From positions 244,202,501-244,266,500 of the forward strand of contig NC_134137.1 in the NCBI RefSeq assembly GCF_033958435.1: a DNA stretch of 64,000 nucleotides, read 5' to 3'. Each line of letters opens with the position of its first letter. Position 1 is the stretch's first letter. The position numbers and the translations under genes were made by a program. Source of the stretch: Carettochelys insculpta. Lineage: Eukaryota; Chordata; Testudines; Carettochelyidae. Under the pieces are notes generated by a model. That model ran no database searches. It worked only from the letters and a program-made list of their open reading frames with translations, and had not been told where the DNA came from. Positions 1 to 11,430 of this stretch are shown here, one piece after another.

Positions 1-13
1 ATCTCTTTTTTAT

Positions 14-641
14 AGGGTAACCACCCATTCCATTTGGGGCAGGCCAGCCCTGTATTCCAGGTACCATGCTGGCATCACAATGTATTTTGCCAAAGGGGGT
101 AACTGCCCCATATTCCACATTTTCCTCCAGCAACTGGCTCTTGGTTCAGGCTCCCCAGAGCTGGGGGAGTCTGGACCCAGAATGGCACAGAGGTGCAGCT
201 GCCACCTGGATTCCCCCAGCTGGGGAGAGCCAGGAGCTGGACACATGTGGTGGTGCAGCTGCTGCCTTGCTTTTCCCGGCTGGGGTGATCTGGGAGCTGG
301 ACTAGTGCAGCTGCTGCCCAGCTTCTCCCAGCTAGGGGAGCCTGGAGTCCGACTGGCACGGCTGCCACTGGTTCCCAGCTCCCTGTGGCTGGGGGAAGCC
401 AGGGATTTTGCTGGAGGGGCAGCAGCCCCATTCCCAGCATCACAAGTCATGGGGCAGCCGACAACCGCAGCTGCCCTCTCCAGTCAGCATAGAACCCCCC
501 TCCCACAACAGGGTGGCAGCCCCCACAGGGCAGCCACCGCCTGACTCTGACGTTGGGTGACCATCCATCCTGTTTTAGCTGGGACAGCATCATTCCCCCA
601 TGCCCCATATTTGGCCAGGAGAGATATGATCAGTCACCCTA
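14..641. mobile_element. Non-autonomous DNA transposon with TIR-like ends and GC-rich minisatellite core
   Basis: The left end reads AGGGTAACCACCC and the right end closes with AGTCACCCT. The right end is the reverse complement of an AGGGTGACC-type terminus, which is common in amniote non-autonomous DNA transposons. A second GGGTGACCATCC copy lies near 553. Between the ends is a GC-rich body. Long open frames on both strands here are composition artefacts. The superfamily is not certain. Confidence 0.5.
150..425. repeat. Degenerate GC-rich minisatellite
   Basis: Units built around CCCAGCTGGGGAG, GGAGCTGGAC and GTGCAGCTGCTGCC recur at irregular spacing of roughly 55-65 bp. The unit is itself partly palindromic (CAGCTG), which explains open frames rich in Gly, Trp, Leu and Ser on both strands. 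Confidence 0.6.
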
Positions 642-2104
642 CTTATTTAGGCATAGAGTGGGTATTTCAATAATTAAATAGCATACACATAAACCTTCTA
701 AAGTGATTGTAACTTTAGACAAGACAAAGTAATTTTAGACAAGAGTCAGTGACAAAAATAGATGCAAAATTCAGCATACTGATTTTAGAATAAAATGTAT
801 CACTGTGATATAGATGAATATTTAGACTTGCCAACTTGTATCACAAAGGAATTTAAAGGAATGTCTGTATTTACTGCCAGCTCAGAGATAATACCATCAC
901 CCTTGGAGACTAGAAATATTGAAGATTTGGCATATTGAGAAAAATGAAGTACACTCCTCAACTTTATCCTTTGGGATTCATCTTTCATAAAATAATTAGA
1001 TTTAAATTAAATATAATAAAGCTCATTTGGCATATCTATTTTTATCCTGATACTTGCTAAATAGCAGTTACCTTTCAACTGCCATCATATGAGATTCCCT
1101 TCACATGTTCTGTACTTCCTGGCCTTTTAATTTTTCACAAGAAAGGCATTTTAAATGGGAAAAACTTTTCGTGTTCATATGAAAAGTTAGTTTCACTGCA
1201 CTTGTTAGTTTAAAAAGTGGTGATTTTGCAACAGATGGGGTCGATTATGCCCAATGCTCTTAATGAGGTGATCCCAGGTTGTTTACCCTGCCATAACTCC
1301 TTTGCTCACTGATAATTTTCCTGAAGTTCCTGCCCCAAACTAACACACTTTGAGTTTATGGTTTCATGTTTAAAGTTGGTCTTGTTACACATTCAAATAA
1401 TTCACTGTGATTTTCACTGTGTGTGAAAATTATTAAAATGACAGATTTAGAGACAGCATTCCCCCATTTTACTACAGAAAAGACAAAGCAGGGGCAGTGA
1501 CATGGCAAGCTACATCACAGTGCTCTGTCAATAGACCTAGGCAATTCAGCTTTTGCACACATTCAAATTCTTGGTCACTGAATTCATCATGCTAAGGACT
1601 TCTGTTCATTTGTTTGGCAAATCTTTGCCAAAAAAATTCTCTCTTCTGTGTCAAGTTATTTCATGTCTGCAATGGTCACATCTCCACAAAATATCCAGTC
1701 AACAGATATTTACACATCCCCTCACTTGTATGTGCATAATGCTGTTTTTGTGCAAAAATTCATGCTTGTGAAAAGTTTAACAGAGGTAAGATAGTTGCCA
1801 TTGTTGGCAAAGCACAGTAAACAGCTTTAATAGGGGCCAAAATGTCAGACTCAAAAATATTTGATTGTTTTTAATAAAAATGCAGGTATACATAATATGA
1901 CAATGCTCTACACAGGCCACTGTTTAAGAAAAATAACATTAACAAATATTCTTAATAACAAAAACACTACCAAATTACTTGGTGCTATGAACTATGTGTA
2001 TTCCCATGAACCCAGATTTAATTTGCTGAATTTCATTGTGAGAGGAAGAAAGAGAATTCTAGGAAAAAAATGTAAAATGAATTAGTGAAGGAACGACTAA
2101 CAAC
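642..2104. other. AT-rich DNA with no recognised feature
   Basis: Only short open frames occur (62-74 codons), none resembling a known protein. No repeat family was recognised. Confidence 0.5.
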
Positions 2105-2320
2105 ATGGCACTACCACGCTGCATCAGCTACTGGGAGTGCTCCTGTATTGGCATAACTACTCTACCTTAATAAGAGGTGTAATCTATATCATCAGAAGAT
2201 GCTCTGCTGATGATATAGTGCAGTATGGACACTGTCTTAAGACAACGTAACTTATGCTGCTTGGAAGGTGTGAAGGGGGCGTAAATTACATCAACTTAAG
2301 TGGTAGTATAGCCAACTCAA
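2105..2320. mobile_element. MITE-like fragment (GTAACTTAYG-type palindromic family)
   Basis: Segments such as TTGGCATAACTACTCTACCT and CAACGTAACTTATGCTGCTT followed by TTAAGTGGTAGTATAGCC match, from memory, a turtle DNA-transposon family with internal inverted segments. The same family seems to recur at 19.8-20.0 kb. The identification rests on recall, without an alignment. Confidence 0.45.
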
Positions 2321-3849
2321 CACAATCAAAAGCTCAGATACCTATCAGATCTCAGAATACAGACTGACATGGCTATCTTTCTGTCACTATCTCTTCAAAA
2401 GGTTCGTCTTGCATAACAGTTCCCTCCAAGTCACAAAGAAGAAGGAAAACCACATATACCCTCTGTTTCCACTGAATGTATAAATGCCTTCCCTTGCTGT
2501 CTTTGTCTGTTTCAGGAATGGAGAACCTGCAGCCCGTGGCTTGCCTTGACCTAGCCCCTGCACTCTTAGCCTGCCTCTCAGCAGCCCCCTCCCACATACT
2601 GAACCTCTCATTTTTTGCCCCACCCCAAGTTCTAGGAGGCTCCTACAAAATCTATACAATGCAGGCCCCAGAGAACTTAATCTCTCCTTTGTGTTTTTTG
2701 TTTGGTTGGTTAGTTGGCTTGGTTTTTTTGCATCTCAGTTGGCAGTCATGTCACTGTCCTTTTTTTCCTTCCTCACCTGTGCGTTGTCCCCATCTGATTT
2801 TTCAGTGGGTCAGTGGCCCCCAGCCCAAAAAAAAGGTTCCCTAGTTTATATACTCATGCACAGCCTTCTTCACTGCTAGAAGACACTTGACCATGTAAAA
2901 AGTATGTTTTAGTCAATGTTTTAGCTTCCTAATCTGAGACTGTCGCAAATTGTTCTGCTGCCCTAACCTAGTCAAAATATTCCCTAATACTGCGAAACAA
3001 AACTGTACATGTCCACACACACAGAGTACGTGTCAACTCCTGACATTTTTGGATATGTTCTGAGCAAGTTTAAGCAATGTGCCAAACAGTGTGAAAGTCT
3101 GACGGCTCAACAAGTAAAGTTGTCACTGCGGATTATTCTTCTGTAGATTATTTTTTCATTGAAAACGTTCCTTAACATTTTTGGTTGGTTTGCAATGTCT
3201 TAAAGGAACACGATGTAAAGATGACCAATAAAAACTAGATATTATTCAGTCTGAAAACCATATATGACAAGTCCTAGTGGGTATAATCACCTAAGGACCA
3301 AACATGAGTAAAGATCTGTAGGAATGAGTCCTAAATAAAAGGCAACATAATATAAATACGGAGACTCAAGAGATGGTGAGCTCCATTCAGAACAGTAAAC
3401 TGGGTGTTGACATTAATCGAGCATTTTTGTTTGTTTTTAAGTGAAGTGCTAACAGATTCTGCCTTACAGGATATGAGAGCCTTCTGTGAGTCCGCTGTAC
3501 TCTCAGTTCAAAATGTTATCACAGGAAGAAAAATCGGATAATGCTACTGCAACATTACAGTATTGTAATTCAAGTGCAGTGCTAGTAACCAATACAGTAT
3601 TTCTTGGCAAAAAATAAAGAACATTGGAAAGGGGATGCCATAATTTGTTCATCAATGTTGATTTTTAAATAGTAGATGATCCAAAACTTATAAAACTTCT
3701 TGTTGCCTAACTACAACAGTTATTCAAATATCAAACTATAACACGTACAGTGAGGGTTTCCAAAACCTTGCTTCCTGGTGGACATCTAGAGGTCAGCTGT
3801 AATCAGGAATGAATTAGCACAGGACGTCTAGGATATTGACTCAGGCTAA
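2321..3849. other. No recognised feature
   Basis: Unique-looking sequence with T-rich and C-rich patches near 2,690-2,790. Open frames of 74-122 codons at 2,373-2,879 overlap one another on both strands and show no recognisable domain. Confidence 0.5.
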
Positions 3850-4657
3850 GGCTACATCTACACTAGAAGATAAAATCAAATTTCAAGGAGTTAGCTTGAT
3901 ATTAAAATGTCACCACCTTCACTGTAAGTACTATTAGCTCAAATTAGTGAGCCCTAATACCAATTTAAAAAATGTTGCTCTTACTGGATGGGTATAGCAT
4001 CAATTTCAAATTTATAATTTCCAATAAAGGCTAGTATGGAAGTGCCAAGATTTTAATTCAAATTTCTTAGCCTCCAGAAGTGTCCCGTATGTATTCCACA
4101 AAGCTACATGGTGACCCTCCACATATGGCCGCTTCCTTCTCCTCTGATCTCCATCCAGATGAGCAGGAAAAAGGTTACAGGAAGCCAGTGAATATCTGAT
4201 TGAATTAGAATTAGAATTTGAATTCTGCAGCACCCAGGACTGCAAATAAAAGGTCCAGATGCATGGGTGATGGAACTGGGGCGGGAGGGCTGATAGCCCA
4301 GCTGCCTACCACTATGCCAAAGTCCTCAGAGGATGTGCGGCATAGAGAAGCCAGGCTGGTTGGGGGAGGTCTGAGTGCTGTTACTGGGTGCTCTGAATTC
4401 TGAGACAGTGCTTTGCATTCTGGGTTTCTAACATGAATCACCCACAAGCAACTGAGGCTAAGGCACTGTGGGATAGGTACCCACAATGCACTGCTCACGC
4501 TGTTGAACTTGCATGGAGCAATGGGAACGCGAAAACAACACAGAAAAACTATAGGTCAAATTTCAAGGTTTGTGGACACTCAAATTTGAATTCATAAAAA
4601 TGAGGTTAAAATCAAATTTATTAAAAATTGAATTTATCTCATAGTGTAGACATAGCC
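3850..4657. mobile_element. ~0.8-kb DNA transposon with GGCTAYRTCTACACTA ends
   Basis: The left end GGCTACATCTACACTA mirrors the right end TAGTGTAGACATAGCC. The terminal inverted repeat continues imperfectly for about 40 bp (AGATAAAATCAAATTT on the left, its complement on the right). The core holds GGCACTGTGGGATAGGTACCCACAATGC, a motif familiar from turtle non-autonomous DNA transposons. No transposase frame is visible. The target duplication could not be fixed. Confidence 0.7.
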
Positions 4658-5373
4658 TCAGACAAGGCTCAGACTTCTGACTAGTATGAAAGACCAGTGA
4701 GCATTTCAAAGATAGAACATCTCAAGTACAACTAAGCAGAAACAATGAAGAACTGAAATCTCAAGCTGAAAAAATTCCAAATCTACAGAACTGAAAGAAG
4801 CGTAAAATCTCCTCTTTGTCTTCTATCCCCTATTGGTCATACCGCCTTATTCCATCAGAAACTTTCTAGAGCTGAACTTCTCTTGATATTATCAGAATAA
4901 TAGAACCTTGTTTCCAATCTTTATACTTTATTTGACCATCCCTAGCTAACTGTTCCGATCGAGTCTTAACAGAGTTTCACGTTTTCACTCTGATTTTCTA
5001 TTGTTACTAAAAATATGCTGAACAGGAGCATGACAGAAATCATTAAAAGAACCATAGCAAAATCTGTAAGCAACCCCTCTGACACCTCACCTAGGGTGTA
5101 GGGAGAAGCAGGTATATTATCTATCCCCTAATGCATTCCTTTCTCACCATGCCCACACACAGGGGGTGCCGTTTATATGGCCAAATGTTCTTTTTCTTCT
5201 TATGGCTTAACTTGGGTGCATACTCTGAGCACCACTGCAATTGGCTCTTTACTCACTCTGCTGCTTACACAGGTGCAGTAAAAGATGCAAGACAAATGTG
5301 CCCAGTATTTCCTTATGAAGATTTTAAAGCCCTGAAGAGGGAACCCCACTAACCCAACTCCAGCCAAGTATTC
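4658..5373. other. No recognised feature
   Basis: No repeat or coding signal was recognised. A 73-codon frame at 5,131-5,352 has no supporting feature. Confidence 0.5.
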
Positions 5374-5500
5374 TCAGAGTGGGAGCTGTGTTAGTCTGAA
5401 GCTTCACAAATAACAAGCTGTCCTGTGGCACCTTAGCGACTAACAAATGTATTAGGTCATGAGCTTTTCTGGGTAAGGCCCACTTCCTCAGATAAAAACC
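5374..5500 (-). mobile_element. Penelope-associated repeat, monomer
   Basis: On the minus strand it reads CTGAGGAAGTGGGC, a short hairpin, GAAAAGCTCATGACC, then TTAGTCGCTAAGGTGCCACAG and an end resembling CAGACTAACACAGCTC. It is the same family as the copies at 5,751, 6,527, 14,178, 36,034 and 48,272 but from a different subfamily. It is non-coding. Confidence 0.7.
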
Positions 5501-5750
5501 ATGGAGAGGAAAAAATAAAATCCAGGGTTTTGTTTACAAGGAAGAGGAAGAAATGAAGGAAATAAGGGGGTTAGCTGGCACTAGTAGGACTAGTTAATGA
5601 TGCAAATTAAGTAAAATACTCATCTTCCCTCAGGGGATATCAGTTCACCCCCTTCCAATCATTTTAATTTTCTCTTTTCCCCCAGCCCATTAATCCTCTT
5701 GTCCCCAAGTCTACTCTCACCTGCAGTCTATGAGACAGCCTGTCAACTAT

Positions 5751-5928
5751 CAGAGAGGTAGCCATGTTAGTCTGTATCTTCAAAAGCAACAAGAAGTCCT
5801 GTGGCACCTCATAGACTAACAAATATTTTGGAGCATAAGCTTTCATGGGCAAAGACCTGCTTCATCAGAAAACTTACACTTCAAAATATCTGTTAGTCTA
5901 TAAGGTGCCACAGGGCTTCTTGCTGAGT
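5751..5928. mobile_element. Penelope-associated repeat, inverted dimer with 11-bp TSD
   Basis: The left arm (5,751-5,868) is a full minus-strand unit beginning CAGAGAGGTAGCCATGTTAG. The right arm (5,876-5,928) is a truncated unit in the opposite orientation carrying CAAAATATCTGTTAGTCTAT. The flanks CTGTCAACTAT (5,740-5,750) and CTGTCAAATAT (5,929-5,939) match at 10 of 11 positions, which marks the insertion limits. The left arm contains the best hammerhead-like core in the window. Confidence 0.75.
5830..5868 (-). ncRNA. Hammerhead-ribozyme-like motif
   Basis: Read on the minus strand: CTGATGA, then a GC-rich imperfect stem with a short loop, then GAAA, then GC-TTAT-GC followed by TC. This is the order expected of a hammerhead with a very short stem III (A-U, G-C and C-G pairs around a UUAU loop) and cleavage after the C. 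In this copy stem II has mismatches and stem I is weak, so catalytic activity is doubtful. Hammerheads are known from Penelope-like elements. The assignment here is inference from the motif order. Confidence 0.4.
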
Positions 5929-5939
5929 CTGTCAAATAT

Positions 5940-6515
5940 GTCTCTTACTTCTCACTTTCACCCTACTCCATTAGTCTCACCTCCCAATTCAATTCTTCCC
6001 AAATTCTTCTTTCGGTCCTCCTTTTCTCTCCCTCTCCCCCCAGGCCTTCCAGTGCCTCAAACACAGGCTACACTGGGATGTGCTCTTTGCTCAGCACTAG
6101 CAAATGGCAACTTCCCCCCCTTTTTTTCTCCTCTTTCACCTGCCTGTCCAGCAGTCCTGGCTGGAGTTTCTGCCCTAACTCTCTCTGGCTATCTCACAGA
6201 AAGATCAGAGAAGTACTATGGGCAGGGAGGAGGATGACTTTTAGTGACTGGCCCCGCCCATCCCAATTTGGCCAGTGGCCACCACCCAAGACAACTGCAG
6301 AGCAGACTCAAGGGTTGGCAGTTAGGGAGATCTGGCCGGAGAGCCCATTGCCAAACTATCTTGCTCCTGATGATAAATTCCATTGCTAATTACTATGACT
6401 GAAAAATCATGGAATACACAATGCCCTGACTATGGTCCTAATAACTAGTCTACATATTGTACTGTGTTCTTACATTCTGAACACCACAGTTCAAAAACAA
6501 TTTAATGTGACACTG
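5940..6515. other. No recognised feature
   Basis: Pyrimidine-rich DNA. Open frames at 5,845-6,237 and 6,078-6,389 run through it but have no domain, and the first starts inside the repeat at 5,751-5,928. Confidence 0.5.
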
Positions 6516-6526
6516 ATTAAACTATG

Positions 6527-6725
6527 AGAACAACAAGAAGTCCTGTGGCACCTTATAGACTAACAGATATTTTGGAGCATAAACTTTCGTGGGCAAAGAT
6601 GCATCTGAGGAAGCGGGTCTTTGCCCACAAAAGCTTATGCTCCAAAATATCTGTTAGTCTATAAGGTGCCACAAGACTTCTTGTTGTTCTCGAAGCTACA
6701 GACTAACACGGCTACCTCTCTGATC
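6527..6725. mobile_element. Penelope-associated repeat, inverted dimer with perfect 11-bp TSD
   Basis: The left arm reads AGAACAACAAGAAGTCCTG and the right arm holds its complement followed by a full unit end, CAGACTAACACGGCTACC. The arms meet at a short spacer near 6,598-6,604. The flanking duplication ATTAAACTATG is identical at 6,516-6,526 and 6,726-6,736. The left arm lacks about 30 terminal bases that the right arm has. The right arm carries a decayed hammerhead-like core (CTGAGGA ... AAAAGC). Confidence 0.8.
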
Positions 6726-6736
6726 ATTAAACTATG

Positions 6737-7068
6737 CAAGCAAGCTGAATTAAATACCTTCAGATGTGCTTTACAAGCCACAGAATCAGGAGCCTTAACT
6801 TAAAAAAACAACCCTCCCCACAAAAAGCCCTAGCTCATATTGATTTGTAGGAAGGATACAAAATAATCTTTTTTTTTTTTTCAAAGTGTTTATCACACTT
6901 TCAAATAATTGCAGGTGGGTTTGTGCAACACTTCGCATACATGCACCGGTGTCTATTGGAATGACTGTTCATTCAATTCAGATAAATGTAGATGTGTTAA
7001 TTGAACATGTGACCAACCTCTTTGTTAAGCTCTTGATTAGAAAACAGTACCGCTGCAAATACTTACAG
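6737..7068. other. No recognised feature
   Basis: AT-rich DNA with a poly-T run at about 6,870-6,881. Nothing else was recognised. Confidence 0.5.
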
Positions 7069-7318
7069 GCTATGTCTACACTAGAAGCATCTGTCTGCAG
7101 AGGTTACTGTCAGAACAGATATTCCGACAAAAATTCTGTCAACACATACTAACTACACATAAAAGTAGTTCGATTTTTTAATCTGTTCTGTCGATAAAAG
7201 TGCCCCCTGGAGAATTTACAGTTTTTTTATTGACAGTTTCTGTCAACAGAACACATTTTGTGTGTAGACACTCTATGAGTTTTGCCTACAAAACTCTCTA
7301 GTGTAGATGCACCATAGC
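7069..7318. mobile_element. Non-autonomous DNA transposon, GGCTATGTCTACACTA family
   Basis: The left end GGCTATGTCTACACTAG pairs with the right end CTAGTGTAGATGCACCATAGC. The interior carries TCTGTCRACAGA-type motifs (TTCTGTCAACA, TCTGTCGATAAAAG) also seen in the element at 42,428-42,836, so the two belong to one subfamily. Confidence 0.65.
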
Positions 7319-7930
7319 GTTCCCAGAAGTAACACATTTCTGCAGAAAGCCCCGTTAGACAGCTGCACCATTGTAAATTAATGGAGATCCACAGCACTAT
7401 GCTTATGTTAATGCCCAGTAGAGCTCAAACTGGATTCTTTTAATAAAAGTTGTAAAGTGGTTTTAAAAATTGTCAGCATAGTTACATGCCTCATGGGCTA
7501 AAGTGCAGGACTAGAACTCAAAAGCAGTGAGGCCGCGTCTTCAACCCCATTGCTCTTTTGTGTCACTCCATGGCACCCTACCTTATCTTTGCCTAGACTT
7601 GGAGAGATAACAAAAAACCAAACAGGTTTTTTAAAATATATGAGCTAACATGTTTTAAGTAAGTGCAATTGATCACTGTCCCCAGTGGTGTAGTGAGCAT
7701 GTTGAAGTTTGCCAGGGAAGGGAGAAGAATGGCCACAGCATATTTTCTGTCCCTCAACATAACAGCCTTTCGCGGGTCATCACAAGCTGGTCCAATGTAA
7801 AGTAGCCCTATGTCAATGCAATATTGGGCTATAGGCCAACTGGCCCCCCAGTTACACTCAAGGCTGGGGGAATTGGGTATAGTTCTCTGTGGCACCATGT
7901 GCTGTTTTGATTTGCTTGATAGTCTGGCCC
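7319..7930. other. No recognised feature
   Basis: No repeat or gene was recognised. A 101-codon minus frame at 7,593-7,898 has no identifiable domain. Confidence 0.5.
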
Positions 7931-7954
7931 ATTCAGTCTATTCCTGAGTCTGAC

Positions 7955-8130
7955 ACAAACATCTTGTGTGATCTTGCACAAATCACAGCCTCCTTCTGCC
8001 TCAATTTTCTCATCTATAAAATGAAGACATTGCTTCCCTTTCTGATAAAAACCTGGGAATCTTATCGTTGGCTAATGTTTGCAAAAGTACTTTGAGATCT
8101 TCATGTAGAAGGTCTTAGATAAGTGCTTAG
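7955..8130 (+). repeat. MIR-like SINE relic
   Basis: TGTGATCTTGCACAAATCAC, then CTCAATTTTCTCATCTATAAAATG, then AAAGTACTTTGAGATC and AAGTGCTTAG follow the order of the MIR core and its L2-type tail. It is strongly diverged, as expected of an ancient amniote SINE. Confidence 0.6.
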
Positions 8131-8154
8131 TATGGCATGCCCTTTGATGGGAGA

Positions 8155-8800
8155 TAAGTGGAAAGGGGCAACTGCCCTGGGACCCAGCGATTCAGAAGGG
8201 TCCAAGGCTCCTGGTCGTCATTGCTGTTACTGCACCAGCAGTGGTGACCAGAACTCCAGGTCCTGTTTGGTGTGGTCTGAGCAGCACTAAGGGCTGACAG
8301 ACGATGGCTGGGGGGTGGGAGGGGCAGGCACGGAATGGGTGGCCCTGAGAGCTGACTGCTCCAGCACCACCCCTTCTGCCCCATCTGGGAGCATGGAACG
8401 CCCACCCTTCTCCCCCCGCATCTTGCCCAATGGCCCAGCATTTCTGTTGTACCCCCAAGTTCTACAAATTCTTACACCTGTTTAACTCTACTCGTATGAG
8501 TAAGCCCAACTGAACTAACCAAATGGGCAGATGGGCTGACAGCTGCCACAGGCCCCAGGGCAAAGTGGGAGGGGGACCTGTCTCTGTGCCACAGAAGGCC
8601 TAAGGCAGTCAGCCCTCAGGGCTGCCCACACCAGGGCGCTGGACACCCCCCCACCCCCACTACCCACATTCCTTCACAGCTGCATGCAGTGGTGGAGCAG
8701 CACTGCCTCAGTGTTTCAAAGGGGCATGATACTGCACCCTTTGTTGCCCTGTGTCGGTGGGGCCGCAAATGCGTAAAGCGAGGCATGTGTCGTTCCAGGA
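8155..8800. repeat. GC-rich interspersed repeat, unclassified
   Basis: The block starts GGGCAACTGCCCTGGGACCC and contains GCTGACAGCTGCCACAGGCC at about 8,536. That last string recurs at about 21,635, so the region is a dispersed repeat. Overlapping minus frames at 8,127-8,458 are best read as composition artefacts. Confidence 0.45.
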
Positions 8801-9348
8801 TCAAGGCCTATAATATTAAATTATTTTTGCAGAATTTAAAGTTGAAGCAGACAGAGCCTGCATCTCATATTCAATGTAATAGTTTGTCGGTGAATATTAA
8901 TTAAAGTGATAAAATAATTAGATCCTACCAGACAAATGCTACGGTGATTGTCAAGAATCAAGGCTTCTGCAAGGTAATTTTCTTAAACTATTCCCCCTCA
9001 AGCTGTCCATGTTCAACACCCATTTTCTTCATTGGGCTTGCATTTGCCTGGACCTCTCTCACACACCAGCTGGTATTTATCCCTTCTGTGACACATTAAA
9101 GATAAACTGACACAGAGCATGCCCTATCCCCAGTTCTACACAGATCACAAACACTTCTTAATAAAAACAAACAAAAAGATGCCATGCAACTGATGTTCAG
9201 ATATTTGTGCTTGTTACATGAATTGCTCCCTCAAAAAATAAGTGTGTTTTTTACTGATTTTTCTTACTACCTTTTAAAATATTTTTTCAGTAATTCTTCA
9301 ACTTAATTGCACTCTGAATTCTTATTTAATTTCAATTTCTCTCTCAAT

Positions 9349-9440
9349 GAGAACCAAATCCTGTCTCTGTAACTCAGGCAAAATTCTCTTTTACATCAAT
9401 GGGAACCTTGCCAGAGCAAAAAACGCAGGGTTGGTCCTAA
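9349..9440. repeat. Relic of GAACCAGATCCTG...CAATGGGA palindromic repeat
   Basis: GAACCAAATCCTGTCTCTG, CATCAATGGGAACC and AGGGTTGGTCC form an imperfect inverted repeat of the kind found throughout turtle, crocodile and bird DNA. Similar relics lie at 12,480-12,545, 16,858-16,945 and 58,318-58,385. Confidence 0.4.
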
Positions 9441-9718
9441 TTCCCTATCCTCCTGAACTAGATGAATACTTGTATTCAGTGACCTCCAGTTTTGCTTCAG
9501 CACCTTGCTCTCATTGCATTCTTCAATCTTCTTCACCCTTCATCAGGAATGCTTTTTTGTTTTGTTTTGTTTTAAACTTGAGTGCATTATTTCCAATTCT
9601 CAGTATCTAGAGTCTAAATCTGAAAGAGCTTTGGCTTTCATTAGGAACTCGTAAGAACCAAAGAAACCTCAAACAAAGCACAACAGCATTTTCTGCACTG
9701 TCGCTGCTCTCATCTTCC

Positions 9719-9764
9719 TATATATATATAGATAGATAGATAGATAGATAGATCTATCTATATC
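9719..9764. repeat. Microsatellite (TA)n(GATA)n
   Basis: Alternating TA is followed by six GATA-type units and then GATCTATCTATATC. The tract can fold back on itself because GATA and TATC units face each other. Confidence 0.95.
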
Positions 9765-11334
9765 TCACATCAGTGTAACTGGAAGATTGAGCTTCAGGAA
9801 AGAAAAGAAAGCTAGCCCTTTGCTTTTGTAATTAGTGGAAATTCAGTTATGGCACTAACAGCTGCCCTATCTCAAAGAAATATTTAGCATTGTGTGTGTA
9901 CTAGTTATAGCCACAGACAAGGAAGAAATACTAGCAATCACAAGTTTCATATCCTCACTGGTGGCAACACTGGAAAATGCTTCCTCTTGAGGGATGGTCC
10001 AAAATGGGGGTTTTAAGCAGGCTAGCAATGGTTTGGGTTTCTAAAAATATATATTTCACTTTTTATTGTTATGTTTTTTTAACCAATGCAATTGCAATAG
10101 TGAGAAAGTACAAGAGAGCCAGAGAAAAACAGACAGTATCCCACATAAGATCAATTAGGCAATCATTTTGGACATGTTCAGACAAAGAAGGTGGTCTCCT
10201 TGGAAACTGAAATCACATTCACACACACTCAGAATAACTTCTCCACATTCTATTCTCTGTTCTGTATAGCAAACTTGTATGGAAGCTCAGAGGGACAATC
10301 AAATATCCAGTGTCTACAGACTTGTCAGCATTTCAAATAACACAAAACAGGACTCCCGGACTCCTCTCCAACAATTTTGGCACAGATTGGGGTATTAGAA
10401 ATGGGTCAGGAGGGTAGAAAAGAGGTGGGTAGAGAAGCCTACATCATATTTCAAGGATAAAACTGTGACCTTCTGGAAAACTGAAGGGTGTAAAAAAGCC
10501 TCTTTAAATCTCAAATAGCTTCAAAATGCTTGAGGCTTGAAATGTAACTGCAAAGGAGCTGGGGAAAGTTACTTCCTTCTGGAAAACAAAATCATACATT
10601 TGGAGACTATAAAACACAGAAGAGGAGAAAATCTCTGTGCTAAATGTTTGTATTTATTCTGTAAACACAGGTATACGGTAATTTTTTTCTATTTTAAAAA
10701 TAAAAAAACACTGTGCTATTTGTGAGCCTGAAAGCAGTTACATGTTCCATCTAAACTAGTGATAAGGTAATTCAGCTCACTTTTATATCTGTGCTCAAAT
10801 TTTCAAAAAGTATTTTTAAGATGCAATTGTGTCTCATTACTGAAAGAAGCTGATTCATTATTAACGCAAAATATGTCTTGATCAGCAGCAGTATGATACT
10901 AAAGCTCATGACAAAAAAGGAAGAAAGAGTAATTAATGATCTGACATCTTAAATTAAGGGTAGTAATTTAAAGAAGAAAGAATATCTGGAAGATTAATTA
11001 TTTTATCAAGAGAAAACACTATTTCTATACAGTAGTCACATAAGAATACCCTATATCTTACAGCTAGGGAAAGTTCATAGTATTTCTGAATCTTTTATAA
11101 TGTTACCATGCATATTACATTTTTTAATTTATGTAATAGTATTCACCAGCTTTAAAATGTCCTATCTTTTTCAACTGACTACCTTAGGACTAAATACTCA
11201 AAATCAGCATCTATAACCAAGGCGTTTATTTATTTATTTTGCAGAAAAGCAATGAAAAAATTATTTTTGATTCTGTAATTCTGCACCCTGTGGTTAGAAA
11301 AAGGTCTTAAGGAATCATAATTCTGTAGGCTATT

Positions 11335-11430
11335 CTTAGCTTTGCTGCAAACAAGCTATGTGGCCTTGGACAAATCACTGGCCCACTCTGTCTCAGGTTC
11401 TGCATACAGATATAATGATACTTATTTACT
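11335..11430 (+). repeat. MIR-like SINE relic
   Basis: GCTATGTGGCCTTGGACAAA, TCACTGGCCCACTCTGTCTC and ATATAATGATACTTATT keep the order of the MIR core region. About 70-75% similar by eye, so old. Confidence 0.55.

Noticed and set aside
10..544. Four overlapping open frames of 79-154 codons
   Set aside because: GC-rich minisatellite within a TIR element; no domain, and frames on both strands are equally long.
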